DNA of 64,000 nucleotides from Dyella telluris. GTDB lineage: Bacteria; Pseudomonadota; Gammaproteobacteria; Xanthomonadales; Rhodanobacteraceae. The DNA is taken from contig NZ_CP060412.1 in NCBI RefSeq assembly GCF_014297575.1, positions 930,001 to 994,000 on the forward strand. Reading direction: 5' to 3'. Every line of letters starts with the position of its first letter. Within the stretch, counting starts at the first letter, position 1. The notes beneath the pieces were generated by a model that was given only the letters and a program-made list of their open reading frames with translations, did not search any database and was not told where the DNA came from. A program made the position numbers and the translations under genes. Shown here in pieces: positions 1 through 7,725 of this stretch.

Positions 1-301
1 TCAGCGCCGTCCACAGCACACCCCAGCGTCCGGTGTCCTGCTTGCGGGCCTGGCCACGCATCACGTCGGGTGAGGTCGTCGTGCAGAACAGCAGCGTGAG
101 CTCGGCGAGATAGATCAGCACGCCCAGGTCGAATCCCAATAGCAAGGCCTTGGCCGGCTTCAGCGCCAGCCAGAACCACAACACCAGTCCGGCGGTGAGC
201 GCCAGCGCGCCGGCAATCATCAGTCGTGGCCGCGCCCGCAGCACCCGGAAGGGAATGAAACCGCGGGCGTGCGGGCGGGTATCGTCCGGTGCGGTGCTCA
301 T
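1..301 (-). CDS. DUF1345 family membrane protein (N-terminal part)
   Basis: This reading frame starts with ATG at the right end and runs off the left edge of the window, so only about the first 100 residues are visible. After a basic N-terminus there are two hydrophobic segments, around residues 27-45 and 52-70. The second contains a run GFDLGVLIYLAEL that resembles DUF1345 integral membrane proteins, which have no established function. No in-frame stop interrupts the visible part. The family assignment rests on pattern memory of this short stretch, so it is moderate. Confidence 0.6.
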   Translation of the reverse strand, partial: MSTAPDDTRPHARGFIPFRVLRARPRLMIAGALALTAGLVLWFWLALKPAKALLLGFDLGVLIYLAELTLLFCTTTSPDVMRGQARKQDTGRWGVLWTAL

Positions 302-435
302 GCGCGCACCCCGGCACCGTTCTGGCTGCTTGTCGTCACCACGATCTCTCCATGACCCGGAAGCGGGCATGGCGCATCTTAGTGCCAGCAGGTCAACTTC
401 CCCTCATCCGCGCCGATCCGGCGCGAATGGCCGCC

Positions 436-711
436 TCAGACGTGCAGGTCCTGATACTCGGGATGACGGGTCATCCAGATCTCGGAATAGGAACAGGCCG
501 GATCGACCTTCCAGTGCTCCTCACGCGCCATGTCCAGCGCGGTGCGCACGAGGTTGGAGGCAATCCCGCGCCCGCCCACCGCGGACGGCACGATGGTGTG
601 GGTAATGGTCATCACGCCGCTTTCGAGCGTGTAGTCCAGCACGCAGGGCACGCCATCCACCTTGGTTTCAAAACGGTGGGCCCTGGAATTGTGATTGATC
701 TCGGCAAACAT
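436..711 (-). CDS. small GNAT-type N-acetyltransferase (YjdJ-like)
   Basis: A 91-residue protein of the minimal GNAT-fold family (COG2388). The diagnostic segment ITHTIVPSAVGGRGIASNLV contains the hydrophobic beta strand and the G-G-R-G-I-A acetyl-CoA pyrophosphate-binding loop, followed by an alpha helix and a C-terminal C-S-Y motif typical of the family. An internal ATG was chosen because GAGGTG lies six bases before it; a frame seven codons longer exists. The substrate is unknown, and the family is often linked to small-molecule or protein N-acetylation. It stands alone, convergent with nothing obvious. Confidence 0.8.
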   Translation of the reverse strand: MFAEINHNSRAHRFETKVDGVPCVLDYTLESGVMTITHTIVPSAVGGRGIASNLVRTALDMAREEHWKVDPACSYSEIWMTRHPEYQDLHV

Positions 712-865
712 GAAACGCACCTCGAGCAGCAAGGCGCGGAGATTAAAGCAAGTGGCAGCGAACCACGCGTGAAGACCGGCGCCTTTCGCGTTCGCATTTC
801 GTGCATGACTCTTTCGCCAGGCTTAGTGGACGCTGCCGCCACACCACGCCATGGGGATGTACGCG

Positions 866-1291
866 ATGAAAAGGAAAGCTGCTGCCGTCTGGTCGGGCGG
901 CCTGAAGGAAGGCACCGGTACGATATCCACTGGCACCGGCATCCTGCACGACGCGCCATACGGATTTCGCTCACGCTTTGAAGACGCCCCCGGCACCAAC
1001 CCGGAAGAACTGCTCGGTGCGGCTCATGCGGGCTGCTACAGCATGGCGCTCGCTCTGGGCCTTGAGCAGGCCGGGCACCCGGCCAACCGCATCGAAACCC
1101 GCGCGGTGGTGAGCCTGGACAACGACGGCGATGGTTTCTCCATCACCACCATCGATCTCACCTGCCGTGCGAAAGTGCCGGGCATGGATGCGGCCACTTT
1201 CGACCGCATCGCCCGCGCCACGAAAGAAGGCTGCCCGGTTTCCAAGGTGCTCAAGGCCACCATCAACCTCGACGCGACACTGGAAGACTGA
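866..1291 (+). CDS. osmC: OsmC family peroxiredoxin
   Basis: A 141-residue cytosolic OsmC-type thiol peroxidase, which reduces organic hydroperoxides. The two redox cysteines are present: C57 in AHAGCYSMAL and C123 in KEGCPVSK. The N-terminus MKRKAAAVWSGGLKEG matches the typical start of the family, so I chose the third in-frame ATG; the two ATGs 9 and 15 bases upstream lack a ribosome binding site. It is probably monocistronic and expected to belong to the osmotic/oxidative stress response, though I see no operator. The OsmC family also includes Ohr, but the E-E-L-L-G-A-A-H-A-G-C context favours OsmC. Confidence 0.88.
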   Translation: MKRKAAAVWSGGLKEGTGTISTGTGILHDAPYGFRSRFEDAPGTNPEELLGAAHAGCYSMALALGLEQAGHPANRIETRAVVSLDNDGDGFSITTIDLTCRAKVPGMDAATFDRIARATKEGCPVSKVLKATINLDATLED

Positions 1292-1401
1292 CCGGCTCGC
1301 CGCGTCGACAGGATATTCACGCCTGTCATCCCCACGGCGATCCACGCGTTCGATGAATGGCTGCGCCGTGTGGCGCCCCGTGAGTGAGTTCAGGACGCGT
1401 A

Positions 1402-2247
1402 GTGAAGATCCACTGGAATCGACGGCAATTTCTGCAGATGTGCCTGGGCGGGTTCGCCGCCCTCCCCTTCGCCCGCATCGCACGCGCCTTGCCGGATGGA
1501 CGTCCGGCCTGCCGCCTGAGCGCGGAACAGACCGAAGGTCCGTATTACCTGGATCGCGCGCTGCTGCGCCAGGACATCACCGAGGGCAAACCCGGCTCGC
1601 CGCTGGCATTGCATTTTGAAGTGCTCGACAGCCGCACCTGCCGGCCGTTGAGCGATACCGCGCTGGAAATCTGGCACTGCGATGCGCAGGGCCTGTATTC
1701 GGGCTTCACCGCGATGTCGCCGGGTGGCCCCGGCATGGGACCATCGCCGGGACCGCCACCCGGCGGCCGGCCACCCATGGGCATGCCGCCCGGTCCGCCG
1801 CCCGGCATGGCGGGTGGCCCGCACGGTGGGCCGCCGAAGAGCACGCCGTCCGATGAGCTGACCTTCCTGCGCGGCGTGCAGGTCGCCGATGCGCGAGGCA
1901 TGGTGGCATTCCGCACGATCTTCCCCGGCTACTACGCCGGACGCTGCAACCACATCCACCTGAAGCTGCACGTGGGCGGTCGGATGCAGGATGGCCACTA
2001 CCGTGGCGGCAAGGTCGTACACACGGGCCAACTGTTCTTTTCCGAAGCCACGTCGCTCGCCGCCATGGCCGGAACCGACTACCAGCGTCACGGCATTGAG
2101 CGCACCACGTTGTCAGAGGACAACGTCTACACCACCCAGAATGGCAGCCAGTCCATCGCTGCGATGTCCCGCAACGGCGACATGCAGGTGGCGACACTGA
2201 CGCTGGCGGTCGACCCCAGCGCCATCAGCCACGAAAGCATGCCCTGA
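1402..2247 (+). CDS. Tat-exported intradiol ring-cleavage dioxygenase-like protein
   Basis: A 281-residue protein related to catechol/protocatechuate dioxygenases. Near the N-terminus NRRQFLQM is a twin-arginine export signal, followed by a hydrophobic stretch, so it probably acts in the periplasm. Candidate Fe(III) ligands are Y99 in LYSGF, Y177 or Y178 in PGYYAGR, and H184 and H186 in NHIHLKL. Between the first Tyr and the rest of the fold sits a 46-residue Pro/Gly/Met-rich insertion (residues 105-150) absent from classical enzymes. I chose the GTG preceded by AGGA; another GTG lies 18 bases upstream. Exported family members act on aromatic compounds only in some cases, so the substrate is open. 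Confidence 0.8.
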   Translation: MKIHWNRRQFLQMCLGGFAALPFARIARALPDGRPACRLSAEQTEGPYYLDRALLRQDITEGKPGSPLALHFEVLDSRTCRPLSDTALEIWHCDAQGLYSGFTAMSPGGPGMGPSPGPPPGGRPPMGMPPGPPPGMAGGPHGGPPKSTPSDELTFLRGVQVADARGMVAFRTIFPGYYAGRCNHIHLKLHVGGRMQDGHYRGGKVVHTGQLFFSEATSLAAMAGTDYQRHGIERTTLSEDNVYTTQNGSQSIAAMSRNGDMQVATLTLAVDPSAISHESMP

Positions 2248-2256
2248 GCCGGCGGC

Positions 2257-3354
2257 TCAGCAACCCGACGCAACGCGCACGGTGCGTTGGGTTGGCTGTC
2301 GCGCGGCGCGGCGCTCACGCACGGCCTGCGCCAGCCGATCGAGCACGGCCACCGATGCCTCCCAGTCGATGCAGCCATCGGTGATGCTCTGGCCGTAGCG
2401 CAGCGGCTGCCCAGGCACCAGATCCTGCCGCCCGCCAACGAGATGGCTTTCCACCATCACGCCGACGATGCGTCGCTCGCCGGCAGCCAGCTGCGTGGCA
2501 ATGTCGTCGATCACGCGCAGCTGGTTCTCCGGCTGCTTGAGGCTGTTGGCATGGCTGGCGTCGATCATCACGCGGGCCGCCTGTCCGCTGTTCGCAATGG
2601 CGACGCAGGCGGCGTCCACGCTGGCCGCGTCGTAATTGGGCGTCTTGCCGCCACGCAGGATCACGTGGCAATCCTCGTTGCCGGTGGTCGCGGCAATCGC
2701 GGTCTGGCCGTCCTTGGTGACCGCCATGAAATGATGCGGCTGCGACGCGGCGCTGACCGCGTCCACCGCGATTTTCACGTTGCCGTCGGTGCCGTTCTTG
2801 AAGCCCACCGGGCACGACAACCCCGATGCCAGCTCGCGGTGCACTTGGCTCTCGGTGGTGCGCGCACCAATGGCGCCCCATGCCACCAGGTCGGCGATGT
2901 ACTGCGGCGTGATCATGTCGAGGAATTCGCAACCGGCCGGCATGCCAAGCTCGGCGATGTCGCGCAGCAGGCCGCGCGCTTGTCGCAGGCCCTTGTCGAT
3001 GCGGAAGCTGCCGTCCAGATCGGGATCGTTGATGAGCCCCTTCCAGCCCACCGTGGTCCGCGGCTTTTCGAAGTACACCCGCATCACGATCTCCAGCTCG
3101 CCCGCGAGTTGCTGTCGCTGCGCCACGAGGCGCTCGGCGTATTCCAGCGCGGCTTTCGTGTCGTGGATGGAGCACGGGCCGATCACGACGGCAAGGCGGT
3201 CGTCCTTGCCCGCAAGAATGCGGTGCAGTGCCCGGCGTGAAGCGCTGACGGTATGTGCCGCATGCACGCTCGCAGCGCAATCGCGCATCACCTCCGCCGG
3301 CGGGCTGAGCGGCGTGATGGAACGGATGCGCAAATCATCGGTGGAAGGGTTCAC
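2257..3354 (-). CDS. aroG: 3-deoxy-7-phosphoheptulonate synthase (class I DAHP synthase)
   Basis: The 365-residue enzyme condenses phosphoenolpyruvate and erythrose-4-phosphate in the first step of aromatic amino acid synthesis. Family motifs are present in order: VVIGPCSIHD, RVYFEKPRTTVGWKGL, DPDLDGSF, VGFKNGTDG and a C-terminal SITDGCIDW. The GTG start is preceded by AAGGAG at a good distance, and the extra seven codons to an upstream ATG are probably untranslated. The paralogue specificity (Phe-, Tyr- or Trp-sensitive) cannot be read safely. Upstream lie a leader ORF rich in Tyr, Phe and Trp codons and a perfect intrinsic terminator, which strongly suggests attenuation by aromatic amino acid supply. 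It converges with the dioxygenase-like gene, nine bases away. Confidence 0.93.
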   Translation of the reverse strand: MNPSTDDLRIRSITPLSPPAEVMRDCAASVHAAHTVSASRRALHRILAGKDDRLAVVIGPCSIHDTKAALEYAERLVAQRQQLAGELEIVMRVYFEKPRTTVGWKGLINDPDLDGSFRIDKGLRQARGLLRDIAELGMPAGCEFLDMITPQYIADLVAWGAIGARTTESQVHRELASGLSCPVGFKNGTDGNVKIAVDAVSAASQPHHFMAVTKDGQTAIAATTGNEDCHVILRGGKTPNYDAASVDAACVAIANSGQAARVMIDASHANSLKQPENQLRVIDDIATQLAAGERRIVGVMVESHLVGGRQDLVPGQPLRYGQSITDGCIDWEASVAVLDRLAQAVRERRAARQPTQRTVRVASGC

Positions 3355-3386
3355 GGTGTCTCCTTGGGGATCCACTCGCGGCCATG

Positions 3387-3420
3387 AAAAAGGCCGCCAG
3401 TGGTGGCTGGCGGCCTTTTT
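3387..3420 (-). terminator. attenuator terminator in front of the DAHP synthase gene
   Basis: A perfect 14-bp inverted repeat (arms AAAAAGGCCGCCAG and CTGGCGGCCTTTTT, six-base loop) ends in five U residues, 33 bases before the GTG of the synthase. It lies between the aromatic leader ORF and the gene. Its 5' arm contains CCGCCAGC, which can pair instead with GCTGGCGG inside the leader ORF, giving a candidate antiterminator. Confidence 0.88.
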
Positions 3421-3438
3421 GGGAATGGTGTCTTGTCG

Positions 3439-3522
3439 TCAGGACAATCGAGACCAACCCTCCGCCAGCGGCATCGGATAGCCGTAAAACCAAAAATACT
3501 GGCGGGCGGTGTGGGAGGTCAT
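3439..3522 (-). CDS. aromatic leader peptide of the DAHP synthase attenuator
   Basis: A 27-codon ORF whose codons 9-15 encode Y-F-W-F-Y-G-Y, six aromatic residues in seven, with a seventh (Trp) at codon 23. Tyr, Phe and Trp are all represented, matching the three end products that control DAHP synthase. Codons 6-8 carry CCGCCAG (segment 1), codons 18-21 carry CTGGCGG (segment 2), and the terminator arms supply segments 3 and 4. Segment 1 pairs with 2 over 7 bp and segment 2 with 3 over 8 bp. A ribosome stalled in the aromatic run would cover segment 1, free segment 2 to pair with 3, and let transcription continue. No Shine-Dalgarno sequence precedes the ATG. Confidence 0.85.
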   Translation of the reverse strand: MTSHTARQYFWFYGYPMPLAEGWSRLS

Positions 3523-3530
3523 GACGACAA

Positions 3531-3559
3531 GGAATAACACAGGCTTTTTGCGCATGCAA
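3531..3559 (-). promoter_or_regulatory. candidate promoter for the aromatic leader and DAHP synthase
   Basis: TTGCAT and TATTCC are separated by 17 bases and end eight bases before the leader ATG. If used, transcription would start two or three bases before the ATG, giving a nearly leaderless mRNA. That would fit the absence of a ribosome binding site. The -10 match is imperfect, so this is a proposal. Confidence 0.4.
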
Positions 3560-3607
3560 AGGGTGCATTTGAAACCAACGCGCTGCACGAACGGTACACT
3601 CGCCGCC

Positions 3608-4531
3608 ATGTCTTCCCCCTGGACCCTGCTGACCCGCCCTGCCCGCGAACCCATCCGACGCTGGGTACTGGGCGCGTTTCCGCGCGGTGGCGGCGGGCAC
3701 GTGGACTACGATCATCCGCCCGGCGACCCCGGGCTGTTCGGCGCGGACAGCGCCACGTGGCGCGTGCACGCGGACTTCCCCGGCATGCTCGCCGGCGGCC
3801 TGGCCGCACTGATGCTGCAGACCCTGCATCCGCTCGCGCTGGCCGGCGTGTGGGATCACTCCAACTTCCGCGACGATCTGGTCGGACGCCTGCGCCGCAC
3901 CACCTCGTTTGTCAGCGGCACCACGTATGCGCCCGTGGACCAGGCGCAGATGCTGATCGAGCGGGTGAAGCACATCCACGCGCAGGTAAAGGGTGTTGGC
4001 GAAGATGGACGGCCATACGCCGCGGATGATCCGGACCTGCTGACCTGGGTGCACGTCACCGAGGCTTACAGCTTCCTGCAGGGTTACCGCCGTTACAGCC
4101 ACATCACCCTGCCTGCGGGTGCGGCCGATCGTTACTACGACGAAGTGCGACGCGTGGCCGAAGCGCTCGGCGCCCGGGAGGTGCCGCGTTCGGAAGCACA
4201 GATCACGGCGTACTTCCGGCGCATGCGCCCCGAGCTGCACTTCACGGCCCGATCGCGTGAAGTACTCGATGTGCTGTATCGGGTACGACTCCCGGTGCCC
4301 GTAGCCGGCTTGTCGCGCGATGTGTTCCTGCAGGCCGGTGCAGCCCTGCTGCCGCCATGGGCAGATGCACTGCTGGAGCGCACGCCACTGCAACGCGCGC
4401 AGTCGCGACTGGCGGCGCGGGCACTCTGGTCGGTGGCACCGGTATTCCGCATGGCGCTGCACGATGGCATCGCCAGCCACGCCTGCGCGCGCGTCGGCGT
4501 GCCGGCGCAAACCCTGCTCCACTGGCGCTGA
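3608..4531 (+). CDS. oxygenase MpaB family protein (DUF2236)
   Basis: A 307-residue protein with the DUF2236 signature: an N-terminal helix with FPGMLAGGLAALMLQTLHP, then GVWDHSNF and RLRRTTSFVSGTTY, the heme-binding-type region shared with fungal MpaB and latex-clearing-protein relatives. Family members are predicted heme b oxygenases, and the substrate of this one is unknown. The ATG chosen gives a start typical of the family; the open frame extends 33 codons upstream, antisense to the aromatic leader. It diverges from the attenuator, so the two transcripts start within about 90 bases of each other. Confidence 0.82.
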   Translation: MSSPWTLLTRPAREPIRRWVLGAFPRGGGGHVDYDHPPGDPGLFGADSATWRVHADFPGMLAGGLAALMLQTLHPLALAGVWDHSNFRDDLVGRLRRTTSFVSGTTYAPVDQAQMLIERVKHIHAQVKGVGEDGRPYAADDPDLLTWVHVTEAYSFLQGYRRYSHITLPAGAADRYYDEVRRVAEALGAREVPRSEAQITAYFRRMRPELHFTARSREVLDVLYRVRLPVPVAGLSRDVFLQAGAALLPPWADALLERTPLQRAQSRLAARALWSVAPVFRMALHDGIASHACARVGVPAQTLLHWR

Positions 4532-4673
4532 TCGACCCGGGAGCCGGCCGAAAGCCCCATCCTGCCGGGGTTGTCGCGCGCACCACGAGATTGACACCCA
4601 CCGCCGATCCGCTAACGTCGCCGGACCCGGACGCACCGCGCGAACCGACGGAACGGCTAGAGGCAGCATCCCA

Positions 4674-6542
4674 GTGGCGACGCTCATTCCATCCCGAAAC
4701 AGCTGCCTGCCGCAGATGACCAGCGGCGAGAAGCGCTTCTCCGAGCGGCTGGAGCAGAAGCTCGAAGACGATTACCTGCTGTGGCACGACGTGGCCATCG
4801 GGCCGAAACAGCGTCGCCCCGACTTCATCGTGTTCCATCCGCGCCGCGGTTTGCTGGTGCTGGAGGTGAAGGACTGGAAGCACGACAGCATCCAGCAGGC
4901 GGACCGCACCCTGTTCACCATGATCACTGGCAGCAGCAGCGTGAAGGAGCACAACCCGCTGATGCAGGCTCGCGACGGTGCCAACGAGATCGCCAAGGTG
5001 CTCCAGCAGGACCCGGCGTTGTGCTATCCGCCCGGGCACGCCTACGAAGGCAAGCTGCAGATGCCGCTGGGCTACGGCGTGGTGCTCGCCAACATCAGCC
5101 GCAAGCACTACGAGGCCGGGCAGCTGGAGTCGGCGCTTCCCGCGCACCTCGTCATCTGCCAGGACGAGATGTACGAATCGGTGGAGTCGGAAGATTTCCA
5201 GGAACGCCTGTGGGCGATGTTCCCGCAGGTGTTCCCCACCGCGCTGACGCTGCCGCAGATCGACCGCGTGCGCTGGCATCTGTTCCCGGAAATCCGCGTG
5301 GAAGCGGGCGAAGGCCAGTTCGGCCTGTTCAGCACCGGCGCCCGTGGCAAGGTGAACAAGGTCGGCATACCCGATCTCATCCAGGTGATGGATGCCCAGC
5401 AGGAATCGCTGGCGCGCTCGCTGGGTGACGAGCATCGCATCATTCACGGCGTGGCCGGCTCGGGCAAGACCATGATCCTGGGCTTCCGCGCGATGGAACT
5501 GGCGCGCACGCTGTCCAAGCCCATCCTGGTGCTCTGCTACAACACGGCACTGGCGGCGCGACTGGAACAGCTCATGGGCGAGCGCGGCCTGAGCGACAAG
5601 GTGCAGGTGTACAACTTCCACAAGTGGTGCCGCAGCATGCTCACGGCCTACCACGTGCCGATGCCCGAAGAAGGCCCGCATGTGGCGGAGGAGCTGCCGC
5701 CGGCCGTCATCGCCGGCGTGGACAGCGGACAGATTCCGCGCTTCCAGTACGGCGCCGTGCTGATCGACGAAGGCCACGACTTCGAGCCCGAGTGGTACAA
5801 GCTGATCGTGCAGATGATCGACCCCAACACCAACTCCCTGCTGGTGTTGTACGACGATGCACAGAACATCTACGGCCAGGCCAACCGCAAGAAACTCAGC
5901 TGGAAGAGCCTGGGCGTGCAGGCACAGGGCCGCACCACCATCCTGAAACTCAACTACCGCAACACGCTGGAGATCCTCGCCGTGGCGCGCGGCTTTGCCA
6001 ACGAGCTGTTGCTGGGTCGCGACGAAGACGAAGATGGCGTCCCGCTGGTGGAACCGCAGAGCGCGGGCCGTCGCGGCGCACTCCCCGAACTCATCCGCGT
6101 GGAACGGCAGAAAGATCAGCTGCCCGCGATCATCCAGCGCCTGCGCGACGAACAGGCGGGCGGACGCCGCCTGTCGGATATGGCAGTGATCTTCCGCAAT
6201 GCCTGGGAAGGCGAAAAGCTGCACGAGGCACTGCAGCAGGCCGGCATCGCCAGCCAGCTCGCCGAAGGCAACGGCAGCAGCTCACTGTTCGTGGTCGACG
6301 ACACGGTGAAACTCATCACCATGCACTCCAGCAAGGGCCTGGAGTTTCCGCTGGTGATCATCCCGGGACTCGGCTCCCTGCCCAAGCCGGGCAAGAACGA
6401 AGGCGAGGAAGCGCGCCTGCTCTATGTCGCGATGACGCGTGCGACGGAGCGACTGGTGATGATCCATCACGACGATTCCATCTTCAGCCAGCGCATCCGC
6501 AACTCCATCAACGAGGTACAGCAGCAACTCGCCAGCACGTGA
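4674..6542 (+). CDS. NERD-domain DNA helicase, UvrD/Rep-like
   Basis: A 622-residue superfamily 1 helicase-like ATPase fused to a nuclease-related domain. Residues 15-130 form the NERD domain, with PDFIVFHPRRGLLVLEVKDW carrying the D...E-x-K nuclease-type residues. Walker A is GVAGSGKT with K265, Walker B is VLIDEGHDF, motif IV/V is MHSSKGLEFPLVII, and motif VI is LLYVAMTRATERL. I chose the GTG start because relatives begin with a short IPS-x-NSC-x-x-x-MTSGE segment, which is present; an ATG 42 bases later is the alternative. The role is probably DNA repair or processing. Similar proteins also occur near defence genes, but no partner is seen here. Confidence 0.85.
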   Translation: MATLIPSRNSCLPQMTSGEKRFSERLEQKLEDDYLLWHDVAIGPKQRRPDFIVFHPRRGLLVLEVKDWKHDSIQQADRTLFTMITGSSSVKEHNPLMQARDGANEIAKVLQQDPALCYPPGHAYEGKLQMPLGYGVVLANISRKHYEAGQLESALPAHLVICQDEMYESVESEDFQERLWAMFPQVFPTALTLPQIDRVRWHLFPEIRVEAGEGQFGLFSTGARGKVNKVGIPDLIQVMDAQQESLARSLGDEHRIIHGVAGSGKTMILGFRAMELARTLSKPILVLCYNTALAARLEQLMGERGLSDKVQVYNFHKWCRSMLTAYHVPMPEEGPHVAEELPPAVIAGVDSGQIPRFQYGAVLIDEGHDFEPEWYKLIVQMIDPNTNSLLVLYDDAQNIYGQANRKKLSWKSLGVQAQGRTTILKLNYRNTLEILAVARGFANELLLGRDEDEDGVPLVEPQSAGRRGALPELIRVERQKDQLPAIIQRLRDEQAGGRRLSDMAVIFRNAWEGEKLHEALQQAGIASQLAEGNGSSSLFVVDDTVKLITMHSSKGLEFPLVIIPGLGSLPKPGKNEGEEARLLYVAMTRATERLVMIHHDDSIFSQRIRNSINEVQQQLAST

Positions 6543-6636
6543 AACCGCGCCCGCGCCGATGGCCGCTCCGCCCCCCTTTCCTTGTGGATGGGGTGGGGTT
6601 AAACAGTCAGGCACCACGGCCGCCGGTGATGTGCTC

Positions 6637-7725
6637 ATGCGCGATCTGTTCGACGACTCCGTTCTTGCGCCACAACCGCTCGACTTCGCGCTGACCCTGC
6701 CCGCCCGCTTCTACACCGATCCGCGCATGCCCCAGCTGGACGCGCGCGCCATTTTCGCGCGCAGCTGGCAACTGGTCTGCCATCAGTCCCAGGTCGCCGA
6801 CACGGGTGATCACGTAGTGACCGAGATCGCCGGCCTGCCCCTGCTCATCGTGCGCAGCGACGACGACACGATCCGCGCCTTCCACAACGTGTGCCGTCAC
6901 CGCGCGGGACCCATCGCCAGTTGCGACGGTCGCGGTGCCAAGGCCTTGCGTTGCCGCTATCACGGCTGGACTTACGGGCTGGACGGCGTGCTGCGCGGCG
7001 CGCCCGAGATGGGTCGCACGCAGGATTTCGAGCCCTCCGACATCCGCCTCCCGGAAGTGCGCGTGCAGGTGTGGCAGGGGCTGGTATTCGTGGCCATCGG
7101 CGACGCGCCGCCGTTCCGCGAAGTGGTGGCCGGCATCGATGAACGTCTGGGTCCGGAACGCTCGCTGGGACACTACCAGTTCCACCATCGCGCCAGCTAC
7201 GACGTGGCCTGCAACTGGAAGGTGTACGTGGACAATTACCTTGAGGGTTACCACGTTCCGCACATCCATCCGGGCCTCAACAGCCTGCTCGACTACCGCA
7301 GCTACATCACCGAGACGGCGCAGTGGTATTCGTTCCAGTACAGCCCGCTGGAAAGCGCCAGCGAGCTGTATGGCAGCGGTGAAGCGCTGTACTACTTCAT
7401 CCACCCCAACACCATGCTCAACATCCTGCCGTCGCGCCTGCAGACCAACCGCGTGTTGCCGCTGGGCGTGGATCGTTGCCGGGTGGAGTTTGATTTCTAC
7501 TACCCGGCCGACGACAGCGTAGAAGCGCACTCACGCCGCACACGCGATGTCGAGTTCAGCGACGAAGTGCAGGACGAGGATGTGACCATCTGCGAGGACG
7601 TACAGCGTGGCCTCGCTTCGGGCTCGTACGATGCCGGCCGGCTGAACCCGCTCAGGGAAAACGCCGTGCATCATTTCCATGAAATGGTGCGTCGCGCCTA
7701 TCGCGAGTCGCTCGTCGACGCATGA
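6637..7725 (+). CDS. Rieske non-heme iron oxygenase, alpha subunit
   Basis: A 362-residue ring-hydroxylating-type oxygenase. The Rieske [2Fe-2S] ligands are in VCRHRAGPIASC and LRCRYHGWTYGLDG (C-x-H and C-x-x-H). The mononuclear iron site is NWKVYVDNYLEGYHVPHIH, with two His and an upstream bridging Asp. The C-terminal half is the SRPBCC-type catalytic domain. No beta subunit or reductase lies nearby, so electron delivery must come from elsewhere, as for choline/carnitine-type monooxygenases. Its stop codon overlaps the start of an amino-acid permease by ATGA, which suggests an imported amine or amino-acid-like substrate. An in-frame start 26 codons upstream is less likely. Confidence 0.88.
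   Translation: MRDLFDDSVLAPQPLDFALTLPARFYTDPRMPQLDARAIFARSWQLVCHQSQVADTGDHVVTEIAGLPLLIVRSDDDTIRAFHNVCRHRAGPIASCDGRGAKALRCRYHGWTYGLDGVLRGAPEMGRTQDFEPSDIRLPEVRVQVWQGLVFVAIGDAPPFREVVAGIDERLGPERSLGHYQFHHRASYDVACNWKVYVDNYLEGYHVPHIHPGLNSLLDYRSYITETAQWYSFQYSPLESASELYGSGEALYYFIHPNTMLNILPSRLQTNRVLPLGVDRCRVEFDFYYPADDSVEAHSRRTRDVEFSDEVQDEDVTICEDVQRGLASGSYDAGRLNPLRENAVHHFHEMVRRAYRESLVDA

Noticed and set aside
4242..6224. 660-codon minus-strand frame opposite the NERD helicase
   Set aside because: The helicase carries Walker A, Walker B and UvrD motifs on the plus strand; the other frame is shadow sequence.
4674..6542. NERD helicase as part of a phage-defence island
   Set aside because: No nuclease, methylase, toxin or other defence gene is adjacent, and the neighbours are metabolic, so a defence role is not supported here.
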